A stretch of DNA of 64,000 nucleotides from Acidobacteriota bacterium (GCA_016929335.1 JAFGIY010000136.1:43562-107561); one strand, 5' to 3'. Numbered from the stretch's first letter, positions 19,891 through 29,427 are shown. Translations and numbers: made by a program. Notes: generated by a model from the sequence alone, not told the origin.

Positions 19891-19903
19891 TTTAATCGGT
19901 CGC

Positions 19904-20506
19904 ATGATTGACACGAAGCAGCGGATTCTGGATGCAGCCGAAAAGCTCTTTGGAGAAAAGGGTTATGACTCCACTTCTCTGCGACAGATCATCTCCGAAG
20001 CGAAAGTGAACCTGGCAGCTATCCATTACCATTTCGGATCAAAACAAGAACTGCTGGATCAGGTGATTATTCGAAAAGCCGGACCAATGAATGAGCGCCG
20101 GCTGAAACTCCTTGACCGGTTTGAAGCCGAATCAGCGCCTGAATCCGCCGCTCTCGAGAAAATTGTGGTAGCTTTTGTACTGCCGGCAATCCTGGTGGAA
20201 AAGAGTCCCGGATTCGTTAAATTGATGGGAAGAGTGCATGCAGAAGGGCTTATGCCGGAAATCGCCAGGCGGAACTTTCAGCCGATGATCGCCCGGTTTC
20301 TGTCAGCCCTGCATCGTGCTTTGCCGGATTCATCGCAGAAAGAGCTGATCTGGAAGGCTCATTTTGCGCTGGGCGCGATGTCCATCGCCCTGACTGCAAG
20401 CCCGGACGTAGATCCGGAAACCGCAGCCGAATCACCGACGAACCTGGCCAACCGCCTGGTTGCCTTCATCAGCAGCGGATTCAGGGCGCCGGCAACTTTG
20501 GATTAA
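19904..20506 (+). CDS. TetR-family regulator of the efflux operon (CecR-like)
   Basis: The 200-residue regulator has a typical N-terminal HTH: TKQRILDAAEKLFGEKGYDS, then LAAIHYHFGSKQELL. The C-terminal ligand domain resembles that of CecR/YbiH, which controls the E. coli ybhGFSR efflux genes. The frame is open 195 bases further upstream, but the HTH begins directly after the ATG at 19904, so this start is chosen. It is 17 bases upstream of the TolC-like gene and leads the efflux operon. Confidence 0.9.
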   Translation: MIDTKQRILDAAEKLFGEKGYDSTSLRQIISEAKVNLAAIHYHFGSKQELLDQVIIRKAGPMNERRLKLLDRFEAESAPESAALEKIVVAFVLPAILVEKSPGFVKLMGRVHAEGLMPEIARRNFQPMIARFLSALHRALPDSSQKELIWKAHFALGAMSIALTASPDVDPETAAESPTNLANRLVAFISSGFRAPATLD

Positions 20507-20523
20507 GAGATCGAGGTGAGCCA

Positions 20524-21873
20524 ATGAGGTACTCATGTATTCTTCTGGTTATTGTCCTGGCATCCACCGTCTTTGCAGCCGATCAACAGACCGGGCACGG
20601 GGTGCTTGCCCTAAGCCTGAAACGCGCTGTGCAGCTCGCCATATCTCCCGAGGGAAATGAGCAGATCCAGATTTCAGGCGAAGCGCTGAAGCAGGCGCAG
20701 GCGCGCTCCGACCAGGCGCGAGCGGCGCTGCTCCCCGATGTCTCCTCCTCTCTGGGCTATCGGAACCAGACGCTGAATCTGCGAGCCAACGGATTGCGCT
20801 TCAACATTCCGACAGTTCCCGGATTCTCGTTCGAGTTTCCCTCACTGGTCGGCCCCTTCGAAGTTCTGGATGCCCGTCTGAGCGGCTCTCAAAGCATTTT
20901 CGACATCAGTTCCATACGCCGTCTCCAGTCGGCGCATGCAGGCATCTCGGCCGCCAGATCGGAGAGAGAAAACATGGAGGAGAAGGTGGCCGCCCTGGTT
21001 GCGCGCGCCTACCTTGCCGCCATCCGGGCAGACGCCGATGTGGAAACAGCTCAAGCAAACGTGACGCTTTCGCAGGCGGTCCTGAGCCAGGCTGAGAACC
21101 AGAAAGGCGCCGGCACGGGCACCGGGATTGAGATCACCCGAGCACGGGTTCAGCTGGCAAACGATCAGCAGCGTCTGCTTGTGGCCGAGAATGCGCGCCG
21201 CAGCGCCCATTTGCAGCTGCTGCGCGTCATGAACCAGCCGCTGGATCTGGATCTGGATCTCACTGACAAGCTGGGATACATTCCTGTCGATGCTATTACG
21301 CTCGAGCGCGCCAGGGATCGGGCACTGGCCGAAAGGCCGGACCTTAAAGCCCAGCAGGAGCGGGAAGCAAGCAGCCGTCTTTCCGCCAGCGCCACAAAGC
21401 TGGAACGGATCCCTTCGCTTTCGCTTTTCGGAGATTATGGGACAATCGGCTCCGGCTTCGACAACAGCCTGCCGACCCGGACCATAGGCCTGACGCTCCG
21501 GATCCCGATTTTTGACGGCGGGCGCCGTGATGCACGCCGCGTGGAAGCAGCCTCGCAGTACCGTGCCGAACGGTTGCGAACGAGAGAACTCCGCGAACAG
21601 ATCGAGCTGGATGTCCGCCTGGCATTGGACGCTTTAAATTCCGCCGAGCAGCAGATCAGAGTTGCGCGCGACGGACTGCAACTGGCAGATAACGAGCTTG
21701 CACAGGCGCGGCGCCGCTACGATGCAGGAGTGGCCTACGGCCTCGAAGTCACCGACGCGCAGACTCGCCTGGAGCGAGCGCGAGACAACCAAACCGAAGC
21801 GCTATACAATTACAATCTGGCCCGCATTAACCTGGAAGAGGCAATGGGCCGCGTACGAAGCAGCGTGCAGTAG
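20524..21873 (+). CDS. TolC-family outer-membrane efflux protein
   Basis: The 449-residue protein has a signal peptide (residues 1-18) and two homologous helical halves typical of TolC channels, e.g. ARAYLAAIRADADVETAQAN in the first and the RDARRVEAASQYRAERLR segment with NYNLARINLEEAMG at the end. It would form the outer-membrane exit duct for the ABC exporter encoded downstream. A ribosome site (GAGGTGAG) precedes the ATG. Confidence 0.92.
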   Translation: MRYSCILLVIVLASTVFAADQQTGHGVLALSLKRAVQLAISPEGNEQIQISGEALKQAQARSDQARAALLPDVSSSLGYRNQTLNLRANGLRFNIPTVPGFSFEFPSLVGPFEVLDARLSGSQSIFDISSIRRLQSAHAGISAARSERENMEEKVAALVARAYLAAIRADADVETAQANVTLSQAVLSQAENQKGAGTGTGIEITRARVQLANDQQRLLVAENARRSAHLQLLRVMNQPLDLDLDLTDKLGYIPVDAITLERARDRALAERPDLKAQQEREASSRLSASATKLERIPSLSLFGDYGTIGSGFDNSLPTRTIGLTLRIPIFDGGRRDARRVEAASQYRAERLRTRELREQIELDVRLALDALNSAEQQIRVARDGLQLADNELAQARRRYDAGVAYGLEVTDAQTRLERARDNQTEALYNYNLARINLEEAMGRVRSSVQ

Positions 21874-21878
21874 AACTC

Positions 21879-21948
21879 TTTGGAGTGCGGCGGCTCGCCG
21901 CCGCCTTCGGACACGATTCAGTGCGCAAGCAAGCTTGCGCACTCCAAA
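21879..21948 (+). repeat. Three-stem composite palindrome between tolC-like and hlyD-like genes
   Basis: An outer stem (TTTGGAGTGCG at 21879-21889 with its exact complement at 21938-21948) encloses two perfect inner hairpins: GCGGCGGC-TC-GCCGCCGC (21887-21904) and GTGCGCAAGC-AA-GCTTGCGCAC (21921-21942). The second overlaps the outer right arm, so the forms are alternative. It starts 6 bases after the TolC stop inside the operon and may set the ratio of channel to pump or stabilise mRNA ends. There is no T-run. Confidence 0.8.
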
Positions 21949-21976
21949 ACTCACCGCAGAGGTGGAGAGCAATCTG

Positions 21977-23149
21977 ATGCGAAAAAGAATCATTGCAGCA
22001 GTCCTCGTCCTGCTTGTTGTTGCCGGAGCCCTATTCTTCTTGAAGCGAAATGGAAAAGATTCCGGGAACCGGATAATCGTCTCCGGAAACATTGAGCTAA
22101 CCGAGGTGAATATTGCCTTCAAAACCGCAGGGCGTCTGATCGAACGCCTCGTAGACGAGGGCGATACCGTTAAAAAGGGCCAGTTGATCGCCCGTCTCGA
22201 CCGGGATCAGCTTCAGGCACAGCGTGCCCGGGAAACTGCCGGCCTGCAATCCGCACAATCACTGCTGGCACAGGCCGAGACGGCTCTGGCCTGGCAGAGG
22301 GCCAATCATGCAGCCGAACTCGAACAGCGCAAAGCGGAACTGGCATCCTATGAAGCGCGGCTGCAGGAATTGAAGAACGGCGCGCGCCCCGAGGAAAAAC
22401 AGGAAGCAAAAGCCGCCGTCGACTCCGCGCAGGCCGAGTATGATCGCGCCAGGCGGGATTGGGAACGCGCGCAGCCACTGTATAAAAATGATGACATCTC
22501 GACCGCTCAGTATGACCAGTATCGCAGCCGCTGGGAAAATGCCGAAGCGATGCTGAAGCAAGTCAAAGAGCGCCAGGCCCTCGTGCTGGCCGGCCCCCGC
22601 GTGGAACAAATCGATGCTGCCTACGCTCAGGTGGAACGCGCCAGGGCTGCTCTTAAAATGGCCGAATCCAATGCACTCGAAATCAGGAGGCGCGAGCAGG
22701 AACTGCCCCTGCGCCAGGCCGAGATTGCGCGCGCCCGGGCAAACCTGGCGCTCATCGATACGCAGATAGCCGATACTGTCGCCGTTTCGCCGGTCGATGG
22801 AGTCGTTCTGGTGAAAGCGGCCGATGTTGGTGAAGTGCTGGCAGCCGGAACAACCGTGGTCACCATCGGGGACATTGACCATCCATGGCTGCGTGCGTAT
22901 ATCAATGAAACGGATCTGGGCCGCATAAACCCGGGAACCAGGGCGAAAATCTCAACCGATTCTTATCCCGGCAAAGAGTACGAGGGCCGCGTGAGCTTCA
23001 TAGCTTCGGAAGCGGAATTCACCCCCAAACAGATTCAAACGAAGGAAGAGCGCGTCAAGCTCGTGTACCGGATCAAGATCGATCTGGATAATCCGCGGCA
23101 CGAATTGAAATCGAACATGCCGGCGGATGCTGTGCTCGAGCTGGAGTAG
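21977..23149 (+). CDS. HlyD-family periplasmic adaptor (YbhG/YhiI-like)
   Basis: The 390-residue membrane-fusion protein has an N-terminal anchor (residues about 4-23), a split lipoyl domain (GRLIERLVDEGDTVKKGQLI, later VDGVVLVKAADVGEVL), a long coiled coil rich in Glu, Ala and Arg (about 75-245), and a beta-barrel domain. It would join the inner-membrane ABC pump to the TolC-like channel. The ATG at 21977 follows GGAGAG. The same frame is open far upstream through tolC, but that part is a shadow. Confidence 0.92.
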   Translation: MRKRIIAAVLVLLVVAGALFFLKRNGKDSGNRIIVSGNIELTEVNIAFKTAGRLIERLVDEGDTVKKGQLIARLDRDQLQAQRARETAGLQSAQSLLAQAETALAWQRANHAAELEQRKAELASYEARLQELKNGARPEEKQEAKAAVDSAQAEYDRARRDWERAQPLYKNDDISTAQYDQYRSRWENAEAMLKQVKERQALVLAGPRVEQIDAAYAQVERARAALKMAESNALEIRRREQELPLRQAEIARARANLALIDTQIADTVAVSPVDGVVLVKAADVGEVLAAGTTVVTIGDIDHPWLRAYINETDLGRINPGTRAKISTDSYPGKEYEGRVSFIASEAEFTPKQIQTKEERVKLVYRIKIDLDNPRHELKSNMPADAVLELE

Positions 23150-23152
23150 AGT

Positions 23153-23896
23153 ATGGAACCGATCATCGAGACGCATGACCTTACGCGTCGTTTCGGGGAG
23201 ATTACGGCGGTGGATCATGTCAATTTATCCATCGCCCCCGGAGAAATTTTCGGTCTCGTCGGACCGGACGGAGCAGGTAAAACGACAACCTTGCGCATGC
23301 TTTGCAGCCTGCTGGATCCCAGCGAAGGCAGCGCCCGCGTCGCCGGGCATGATGTAGTGCGCGAACCGCAGGCCGTGAAGGACCGTATCGGATACATGGC
23401 GCAAAAATTCGGGCTTTACATGGATCTCTCCGTTCAGGAAAACATGGATTTTTATGCCGATCTGTTCGGAATCGTGGGTAAGAAACGGACAACGCTTGCA
23501 GCGCAGCTGCTGCGCATGACGCGCATGGAGCCGTTCCGGGAACGTCTGGCGGGCCGCCTTTCAGGCGGCATGCGGCAGAAGCTGGCCCTCATGTGCACGC
23601 TATTGCACCGGCCGCAGATCCTGTTTCTCGATGAGCCCACCAACGGAGTGGATCCTGTTTCGCGGCGCGATTTCTGGGCCATCCTCTATCAATTGCTCAA
23701 AGAGGGAATCACCATCCTGATGACAACGGCCTATCTGGATGAAGCGGAACGATGCAACAGGGTCGGCTTAATGCATCGCGGAAGGTTGATACGCTGTGAT
23801 GCCCCTGAAATCCTGAAGCAGGCGGCGGGGGCAAATAGCATGGAGGGTGTTTTCGTTAAAACAGTGCGTGCGGCCGACGCTCCGGAGGCTCCATGA
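23153..23896 (+). CDS. ABC transporter ATP-binding protein, first of pair (YbhF N-half-like)
   Basis: The 247-residue nucleotide-binding domain has Walker A GPDGAGKTTT, signature LSGGMRQKLAL and Walker B LFLDEPTNGVDP. It matches the first half of the fused YbhF ATPase. It starts 3 bases after hlyD and overlaps the next ATPase by 4 bases (ATGA), so translation is coupled. Confidence 0.93.
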   Translation: MEPIIETHDLTRRFGEITAVDHVNLSIAPGEIFGLVGPDGAGKTTTLRMLCSLLDPSEGSARVAGHDVVREPQAVKDRIGYMAQKFGLYMDLSVQENMDFYADLFGIVGKKRTTLAAQLLRMTRMEPFRERLAGRLSGGMRQKLALMCTLLHRPQILFLDEPTNGVDPVSRRDFWAILYQLLKEGITILMTTAYLDEAERCNRVGLMHRGRLIRCDAPEILKQAAGANSMEGVFVKTVRAADAPEAP

Positions 23897-24834
23897 ACGG
23901 CTGGGCAGTGGAAACGAAAGCTCTGGTGAAGGCTTTCGGCCCCTTTGTGGCTGTGGACCACGTTTCGCTGCAGATCCGCAAAGGGGAGATATTCGGCTTT
24001 CTCGGACCGAATGGAGCAGGCAAATCGACTACCATCCGTATGCTTTGCGGGCTGCTTACGCCCACGTCGGGCCAGGCTTTGGTGAAAGGGCTGGATGTGG
24101 CGGTTGAACCTGAAGCAGTCCGCAGGAATATCGGCTATATGTCCCAGAAGTTCTCGCTCTACGACGATCTCACAGTGGAACAGAACATCGATTTTTTTGC
24201 GGGTATGTACGGCGTTCCTCGCGAGTCGCGCCCCGCCCGCAAACAATATGTGCTGGAAATGGCCAATTTGACCGAGCGCCGCAGCGCAATCACCGCGACG
24301 CTTTCCGGCGGATGGAAACAGCGGCTGGCTCTCGGCTGCGCCATCCTCCATGATCCGCCGATCCTGTTTCTGGATGAACCGACTTCCGGAGTCGATCCCA
24401 TTGCGCGCGGCGCCTTCTGGGATCTGATTCGTGAAATGGCCCGCACGGACCACACCATCTTCGTCAGCACCCACTATATGGATGAGGCCGAGAACTGCCA
24501 CCGTGTGGCGCTAATGCACCAGGGCAGGGTGATCGCCCTGGGAGCACCGGCGGAATTGCGGGCGGGGCTGAGCACCCATACGCTGCTTCAACTGGATACG
24601 TCCGCTCCGCTCGACACCATGCGCGCGCTGGAGAATATGCCCGGCATCGGCGATGTGGCCGTTTTCGGATGCGGATTGCATGTCGCAGTGGATGACCGGG
24701 AAAACGGCATGAAAAGCATTCGTGCCCGGCTTGCGGCTGAAGGAATCGAGATCCTTCGCCTGGAAAAAATTCTTCCCTCGCTTGAGGACGTTTTCGTCGC
24801 CCTGATAGAAGCCGAAGAGAAAAAGACCGCATGA
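23893..24834 (+). CDS. ABC transporter ATP-binding protein, second of pair (YbhF C-half-like)
   Basis: The 313-residue protein has Walker A GPNGAGKSTT, signature LSGGWKQRLAL, Walker B LFLDEPTSGVDP and a C-terminal accessory domain (about 225-313). It corresponds to the second half of YbhF-type fused ATPases. Two intact, separately started genes with coupled ATGA junctions show a natural split and not a frameshift. Confidence 0.93.
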   Translation: MNGWAVETKALVKAFGPFVAVDHVSLQIRKGEIFGFLGPNGAGKSTTIRMLCGLLTPTSGQALVKGLDVAVEPEAVRRNIGYMSQKFSLYDDLTVEQNIDFFAGMYGVPRESRPARKQYVLEMANLTERRSAITATLSGGWKQRLALGCAILHDPPILFLDEPTSGVDPIARGAFWDLIREMARTDHTIFVSTHYMDEAENCHRVALMHQGRVIALGAPAELRAGLSTHTLLQLDTSAPLDTMRALENMPGIGDVAVFGCGLHVAVDDRENGMKSIRARLAAEGIEILRLEKILPSLEDVFVALIEAEEKKTA

Positions 24835-25997
24835 CCTACCGTCGCACGCGGGCAATTTTCATCAAAGAACTGCACCACATTACGCGGGACAGCCGCAGTC
24901 TTGCGCTTGCGCTCGCCATGCCTTTCATGATGCTTCTTCTATACGGCTATGCCCTGAGCCTCGACGTGGATCATGCGCGGATAGCCTGGAGGGATATGAG
25001 CCGGACGCCGGCGAGCCGCGCATTGCGTGCGCGATTCGAGGGATCCGGACGCTTTGAGATCGTGGCGCTGGCGACCAGTGATCATGAAGTTCAATCCCTG
25101 CTCGACCACAGCGATGTCCATGCGGTGGTTTCCGTGCTGCCTACCTTCGCGCGTGAGCTGGCGCGCGGCGGGTCAGCGCAGGTACAGGTTCTGCTCGATG
25201 GCACCGATTCAAACACGGCGTCTCTCGTTTCCGCCTATGCGGCCGGTGTTATCGCCGGATTTTCAGAAGATGTCTCACTGAATCCTTCGAAGAACCATCA
25301 GATGATCCAGGTGACGCTTCGCAATTCGGGAACCGGAAGAAATCCGATACAGGGGGGAATCGTTCCCAACACGCGTGTCTGGTTTAATCCGGAACTGCGC
25401 AGCCGAAATTTCTTCATTCCCGGAGTGGCGGCTAATCTTCTTCTTATGCTGACGATGATGCTGACCGCACAGGCCATCATCCGGGAAAAGGAGATCGGAA
25501 CTCTCGAACAGCTCATGGTCACGCCTATGCGCCCGGTGGAGCTTATCCTGGGAAAGACACTTCCGTTCGCGCTGATCGGCCTCATCGATATGATGATCGT
25601 GACAGGCGCCGCGCTTCTGCTCTTCAATATTTCGTTTCGCGGCAGTTTCCTTCTGCTCCTATTTTGCTCTCTGTTGTATCTGATGCCCAGCCTGGGAGCC
25701 GGTCTCTATCTGTCCACCATCTCCAACACGCAGCAACAGGCCAACTTGGGATCATTCTTCATCACAACCCCGGCATTTATGCTCAGCGGTTTTGCTTTCC
25801 CCATCAGCAACATGCCCGTTGCGGTGCAATACCTCACCTACCTGAATCCCATCCGGTATTTTATGGAGATAGTGCGCGGCATATTCCTGAAAGGAGCAGG
25901 CATATCCGTCCTCTGGCCGCAGATGCTTATACTCGCCGTCTACGGCGCAGCGATCCTGGCTTTAAGCGTATTTCGATTCCACAAGACATTGGATTAA
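24831..25997 (+). CDS. ABC-2 type permease (YbhS/YbhR-like)
   Basis: The 388-residue permease has one N-terminal membrane segment (MPFMMLLLYGYALSL), a large periplasmic domain (about 40-180), then five C-terminal membrane segments including REKEIGTLEQLMVTPMRP, the conserved ABC-2 coupling motif. E. coli ybhGFSR and related loci encode two permeases. Only one is present here, so it would have to work as a homodimer, or a second permease lies elsewhere. Confidence 0.92.
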   Translation: MTYRRTRAIFIKELHHITRDSRSLALALAMPFMMLLLYGYALSLDVDHARIAWRDMSRTPASRALRARFEGSGRFEIVALATSDHEVQSLLDHSDVHAVVSVLPTFARELARGGSAQVQVLLDGTDSNTASLVSAYAAGVIAGFSEDVSLNPSKNHQMIQVTLRNSGTGRNPIQGGIVPNTRVWFNPELRSRNFFIPGVAANLLLMLTMMLTAQAIIREKEIGTLEQLMVTPMRPVELILGKTLPFALIGLIDMMIVTGAALLLFNISFRGSFLLLLFCSLLYLMPSLGAGLYLSTISNTQQQANLGSFFITTPAFMLSGFAFPISNMPVAVQYLTYLNPIRYFMEIVRGIFLKGAGISVLWPQMLILAVYGAAILALSVFRFHKTLD

Positions 25998-26004
25998 AGC
26001 GGGC

Positions 26005-26046
26005 TGATTCGAAATTCGAAATTTCAGAATCTCGAATTTCGAATCA
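26005..26046. terminator. 15-bp-arm hairpin between convergent permease and GH3 genes
   Basis: TGATTCGAAATTCGA (26005-26019) and its perfect complement (26032-26046) flank a 12-base loop. It fills the gap between two converging stop codons, so a bidirectional terminator role is plausible. The arm is itself a repeated ATTCGAA motif. There is no T-run. Confidence 0.55.
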
Positions 26047-28443
26047 TCAGGGCTTCATTTCGTTGATACCGCCCTTTGGCGCCAGCGCCTTGCTCTCCTT
26101 CTTCACCGCAAGCTCGCTGTCAAGATCAAAGGACGCGGTCCGGCGGATGTCCCGGGAGGAGGCGCCGATTTTGATAATGTACGTGCCTGCTTCGGCTATC
26201 CAGCTCGAGGTGGCCGGATCGAAAGAGGCCAGATTGCGGGCGGCGATTTCAAATTTCAGTGTCTCGGATTCTCCCGGTTGCAGCAGACGCGTCTTGGCAA
26301 ATCCTTTCAGTTCGGCGGCCGGCTTGTCCAGTTTCCGGGCCGGAGCGCTAAGGTACAGCTGCACCACTTCCCTTCCGGCAACCCTTCCCGAGTTTTTCAC
26401 ATCAACCGATGCCGTGATCTTATCTGAAAATTCCCGCGGGCTGAGCGACAGATTGCCGTACTCGAATGTGGTGTAAGAAAGGCCATATCCGAATTCGTAG
26501 GCGGGCGCAATCTTGAACGTCTCATAATACCGATAGCCTACATAAATGCCTTCTTCGTACACGATCTTCGACGGCTTCGGTTTCCGGAAAGATACCAGCA
26601 GATCCTGTTTATCCGAGCCCTCCTCCGGATTTTCTGCCTGAAGGACAACGCCGGGAAAGTTTTTGGCTGACGGCACATCCTGATATCGGACAGGGAACGT
26701 TGAAGCAAGCTTGCCCGAAGGATTGACTTTGCCGCTGAGCACATCGGCGATGGAATTGCCGGCTTCCTGGCCTCCCTGCCAGGTGAGCAGAATTGCGTCC
26801 GGCATATCCCGCCAGCCGGCTGTTTCGATGACGCCTCCCACATTGAGAGCGACAATCGCCTTCTTCCCCTTTTCATGGAAAGCTCCGGTGACATCTCTGA
26901 TCAGATTCTTCTCCGCCCGGCTGAGGTTGAAATCATTGTCTTCCTTGCGATCAAATCCTTCGCCCGAATTCCTTCCGATGGTGATCAGGGCCACATCGGC
27001 TGCAGACGCCATCTTTCTCATAAGCGCGGAATCGACCGGCATCTCGGCAATTATGGAGCGAGGGGAAAAAGCCCGAGTCGGAGGGAGTTTGGCTTTTGCT
27101 TCCTTGAGATAAGAGCCATAGGCGTTGTGCAATTCCTCATTAAGAGCGAAGCCGGCGCTCTTCAGCCCATCCACAAGCGATACGCTATAGGCTTCGTTGA
27201 CATCGCCGCTGCCCGTGCCTCCGGTGATGATATCGTAGGAAGCATTGCCGAATGCGGCCAGATTCCCTGCCTTTTCAGATAAGGGGAGTGCCGCATTGTT
27301 GTTTTTCAGCAGCACCATCCCTTCAGCCGCAGCCTGGCGCGCCACGGCTGCATGGGCTTTTAAATCCGGCTTGTTGGAATATTTATAACCTTTGAATCGC
27401 GGAGTCTGAACCAGAATAGCCAGTATTCTCTCAATATTCCGGTCCAGTTCAGCTTCATCGAGTTTTTTCTCGCGAACAGCTTTGATAATGGCTTTTGCCT
27501 GTTCCGCTTTCCCCGGCATCAGGAGGTCATTGCCCGCCTTCATCTGCGCGACGGCATCGACGCCGCCGAACCAGTCGCTCATTACATATCCTGCGAAACC
27601 CCAGTCGTCACGAAGAGCCTTTGTCAGCAGGTCGGGATTCTCGGAGGCGTGAACGTCATTGATCAGGTTATAGGAAGACATGACCGTCCAGGGTTGAGCT
27701 TCCTCTACGGCAATTCGAAATCCTTCGAGGTAAAGCTCCCTTAAAGCCCTTTCACTTACTATCGTATTCAGGGCATTCCGATTCGTTTCGGCATTGTTGG
27801 CAGCGAAATGCTTTGTGGAAGTTCCTACACCCTGCGATTCGACGCCCTTGACCATTGCCGCCGCCATCCTGCCTGTCACCAGGGGATCTTCCGAATAGTA
27901 TTCAAAGTTCCTGCCGCAAAGCGGATTTCGGTGCAGATTCATGCCGGGCCCCAGGAGAACATCAACGCCATATTCCAGCACTTCATTCCCCATCGCCTGG
28001 CCGATCCTGGTTACCAGGTCGGTATCCCACGTTGAGGCCAGCAGTGTAGCAACGGGAAAAGCCGTACAATAGTAGGTATCTTGGCTGTTCTTGCGGGTAG
28101 GGCTGATGCGCAATCCTGCGGGCCCATCCGCCAGAACCATCGCCGTAATTCCCAATCTGGGAATTTCATAGGTAGTTCCAGCAGCGCCTTCCACGAGGCT
28201 TTTTGTCTCTCCTATCACAGGAGCCCCGGGTGTCTGCTCGGAATCCTGTGCGGACGGCATGCCCGGCAGGTCCATTCCCGTGCCGGTCACGAAATACGCC
28301 TTTTCCTCAAGCGTCATCGCGGCAATCACCTTCTTGACTGGGTCCTTGCCCAGTCTGGCAACTCGCCGTCCTCCACATTGGATTACGGAAAGCAAACAGA
28401 GTGCGACACCCATGATCAGCACGATATATTTGATACTGCTCAT
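26047..28443 (-). CDS. Glycoside hydrolase family 3 beta-glucosidase, exported
   Basis: The 798-residue enzyme has a signal segment (about residues 5-24, ending SVIQCGG, an imperfect lipobox) and a GH3 N-terminal barrel with GPGMNLHRNPLCGRNFEYYS. The nucleophile Asp is in YVMSDWFGG. A GH3 C-terminal sandwich (about 400-640) and a fibronectin-III-like tail follow. It would release glucose or similar sugars from oligosaccharides in the periplasm. The ATG at 28443 follows GGGAGAGG, and an upstream ATG at 28476 has no ribosome site. Confidence 0.93.
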   Translation of the reverse strand: MSSIKYIVLIMGVALCLLSVIQCGGRRVARLGKDPVKKVIAAMTLEEKAYFVTGTGMDLPGMPSAQDSEQTPGAPVIGETKSLVEGAAGTTYEIPRLGITAMVLADGPAGLRISPTRKNSQDTYYCTAFPVATLLASTWDTDLVTRIGQAMGNEVLEYGVDVLLGPGMNLHRNPLCGRNFEYYSEDPLVTGRMAAAMVKGVESQGVGTSTKHFAANNAETNRNALNTIVSERALRELYLEGFRIAVEEAQPWTVMSSYNLINDVHASENPDLLTKALRDDWGFAGYVMSDWFGGVDAVAQMKAGNDLLMPGKAEQAKAIIKAVREKKLDEAELDRNIERILAILVQTPRFKGYKYSNKPDLKAHAAVARQAAAEGMVLLKNNNAALPLSEKAGNLAAFGNASYDIITGGTGSGDVNEAYSVSLVDGLKSAGFALNEELHNAYGSYLKEAKAKLPPTRAFSPRSIIAEMPVDSALMRKMASAADVALITIGRNSGEGFDRKEDNDFNLSRAEKNLIRDVTGAFHEKGKKAIVALNVGGVIETAGWRDMPDAILLTWQGGQEAGNSIADVLSGKVNPSGKLASTFPVRYQDVPSAKNFPGVVLQAENPEEGSDKQDLLVSFRKPKPSKIVYEEGIYVGYRYYETFKIAPAYEFGYGLSYTTFEYGNLSLSPREFSDKITASVDVKNSGRVAGREVVQLYLSAPARKLDKPAAELKGFAKTRLLQPGESETLKFEIAARNLASFDPATSSWIAEAGTYIIKIGASSRDIRRTASFDLDSELAVKKESKALAPKGGINEMKP

Positions 28444-28504
28444 ATGCCTCTCCCTCAGAAATCCCTTAATGAACACCGGTTAAACTCCGGGATCAGTTCT
28501 CAAC

Positions 28505-28852
28505 CTAGACTATTGACTCTATCTTCTCCCAAGACTTGATGAGTTCATAGGAAGCACCCCACTTCCGCTCGAACCCCCCATCCTTCCACTTTTCGTCGAA
28601 ATCCTTGACCGCCTCGGCGAATTCGGGGCTCTTGGGAAATGCCTCCAGATCTTGCCTGCTGTCGAACTCGTAGACAGCCAGATATCTCGAATTCTCCCTG
28701 CCTTCACCTGACAGCCGATACCGGCTGGCTTTTTTCATGCCTTTGAATTTGAACATCATCGGAATGTGTTTCGCTGAATACCATTCGTTATATTCTTCTT
28801 CTCTCTCAACGCTTGGCTCGTTGGCAACGATAAGGATAAACCTGTGTCCCAT
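28505..28852 (-). CDS. Small EthD-like dimeric alpha/beta-barrel protein
   Basis: The 115-residue protein has the ferredoxin-like-barrel pattern of EthD relatives: an N-terminal strand FILIVANEP, then EYNEWYSAKHIPMM, then RYLAVYEFDSRQDLEAF. Family members are mostly small oxidases or isomerases acting with other enzymes, and the role here is unknown. It lies upstream of the GH3 gene on the same strand (61-base gap) but need not be linked. Confidence 0.65.
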   Translation of the reverse strand: MGHRFILIVANEPSVEREEEYNEWYSAKHIPMMFKFKGMKKASRYRLSGEGRENSRYLAVYEFDSRQDLEAFPKSPEFAEAVKDFDEKWKDGGFERKWGASYELIKSWEKIESIV

Positions 28853-28959
28853 ATTTGCCTCTTCCCTTTCCCCGGCGGTTTGGAGTGTATTATATTCAGG
28901 TAACCGGAAGACATAGGCAACAGATTTGTTTACTCAGCTGGATAAGGATAAAGGATGCC

Positions 28960-29427
28960 GTGGTTCCTGAGGGCGATATTCGCATTGATGCGGACGGATT
29001 ATGGTTCTACCGCGGCACGGAGATGATCCGGCGCGAAATTGTCGATCTGTTTTATCGGAATCTGCATCAGGATGAATCCGGCCGATACTTTATCGAAATA
29101 GGAAAGCAGCGGTACCCCGTAGCGGTCGAGGATACTGCGTATGTGGTGTGGAAGATCCGGTGGTGCATCGGAAGAGATAAGAGAAAGGAATACGGAAGCA
29201 TACTTCTATCCGACAACACCGTTGAAGTCCTGGATCCGGGAACACTCCGAATCGGTAAGGATCATATCCCGTATTGCAGAGTAAAAAACCGTCGCTTTGA
29301 AGCCCGCTTTTCCAGGCCCGGATACTATCAACTCGCCGAACGCCTGCAGTACGATCCGGCAGATGACACCTATTCCATCTCATTGAATGGCCGGCGATAT
29401 TGCATTTTCCACGAAAGCCCGGAATAG
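28960..29427 (+). CDS. DUF1285-family protein
   Basis: The conserved core reads DGLWFYRGTEMIRREIVDLF, then DESGRYFIEIGKQRYPV and VEDTAYVV, as in DUF1285 proteins of unknown function. The frame opens at a TTG at 28855, but that start abuts the divergent gene and has no ribosome site. A GTG at 28960 with AAGGA upstream sits just before the conserved core and gives 155 residues. Start choice is uncertain. Its C-terminus touches a partial CCACGAA-type repeat. Confidence 0.7.
   Translation: MVPEGDIRIDADGLWFYRGTEMIRREIVDLFYRNLHQDESGRYFIEIGKQRYPVAVEDTAYVVWKIRWCIGRDKRKEYGSILLSDNTVEVLDPGTLRIGKDHIPYCRVKNRRFEARFSRPGYYQLAERLQYDPADDTYSISLNGRRYCIFHESPE

Noticed and set aside
21662..21976. N-terminal extension of the HlyD-family frame through tolC
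   Set aside because: It is a shadow of the tolC reading frame and crosses the three-stem repeat. The ATG at 21977 has a ribosome site and directly precedes the membrane anchor.
23153..24834. Possible frameshift splitting one fused YbhF-type ATPase
   Set aside because: Each half has its own start, complete Walker and signature motifs and an ATGA overlap, so two genes are more likely.
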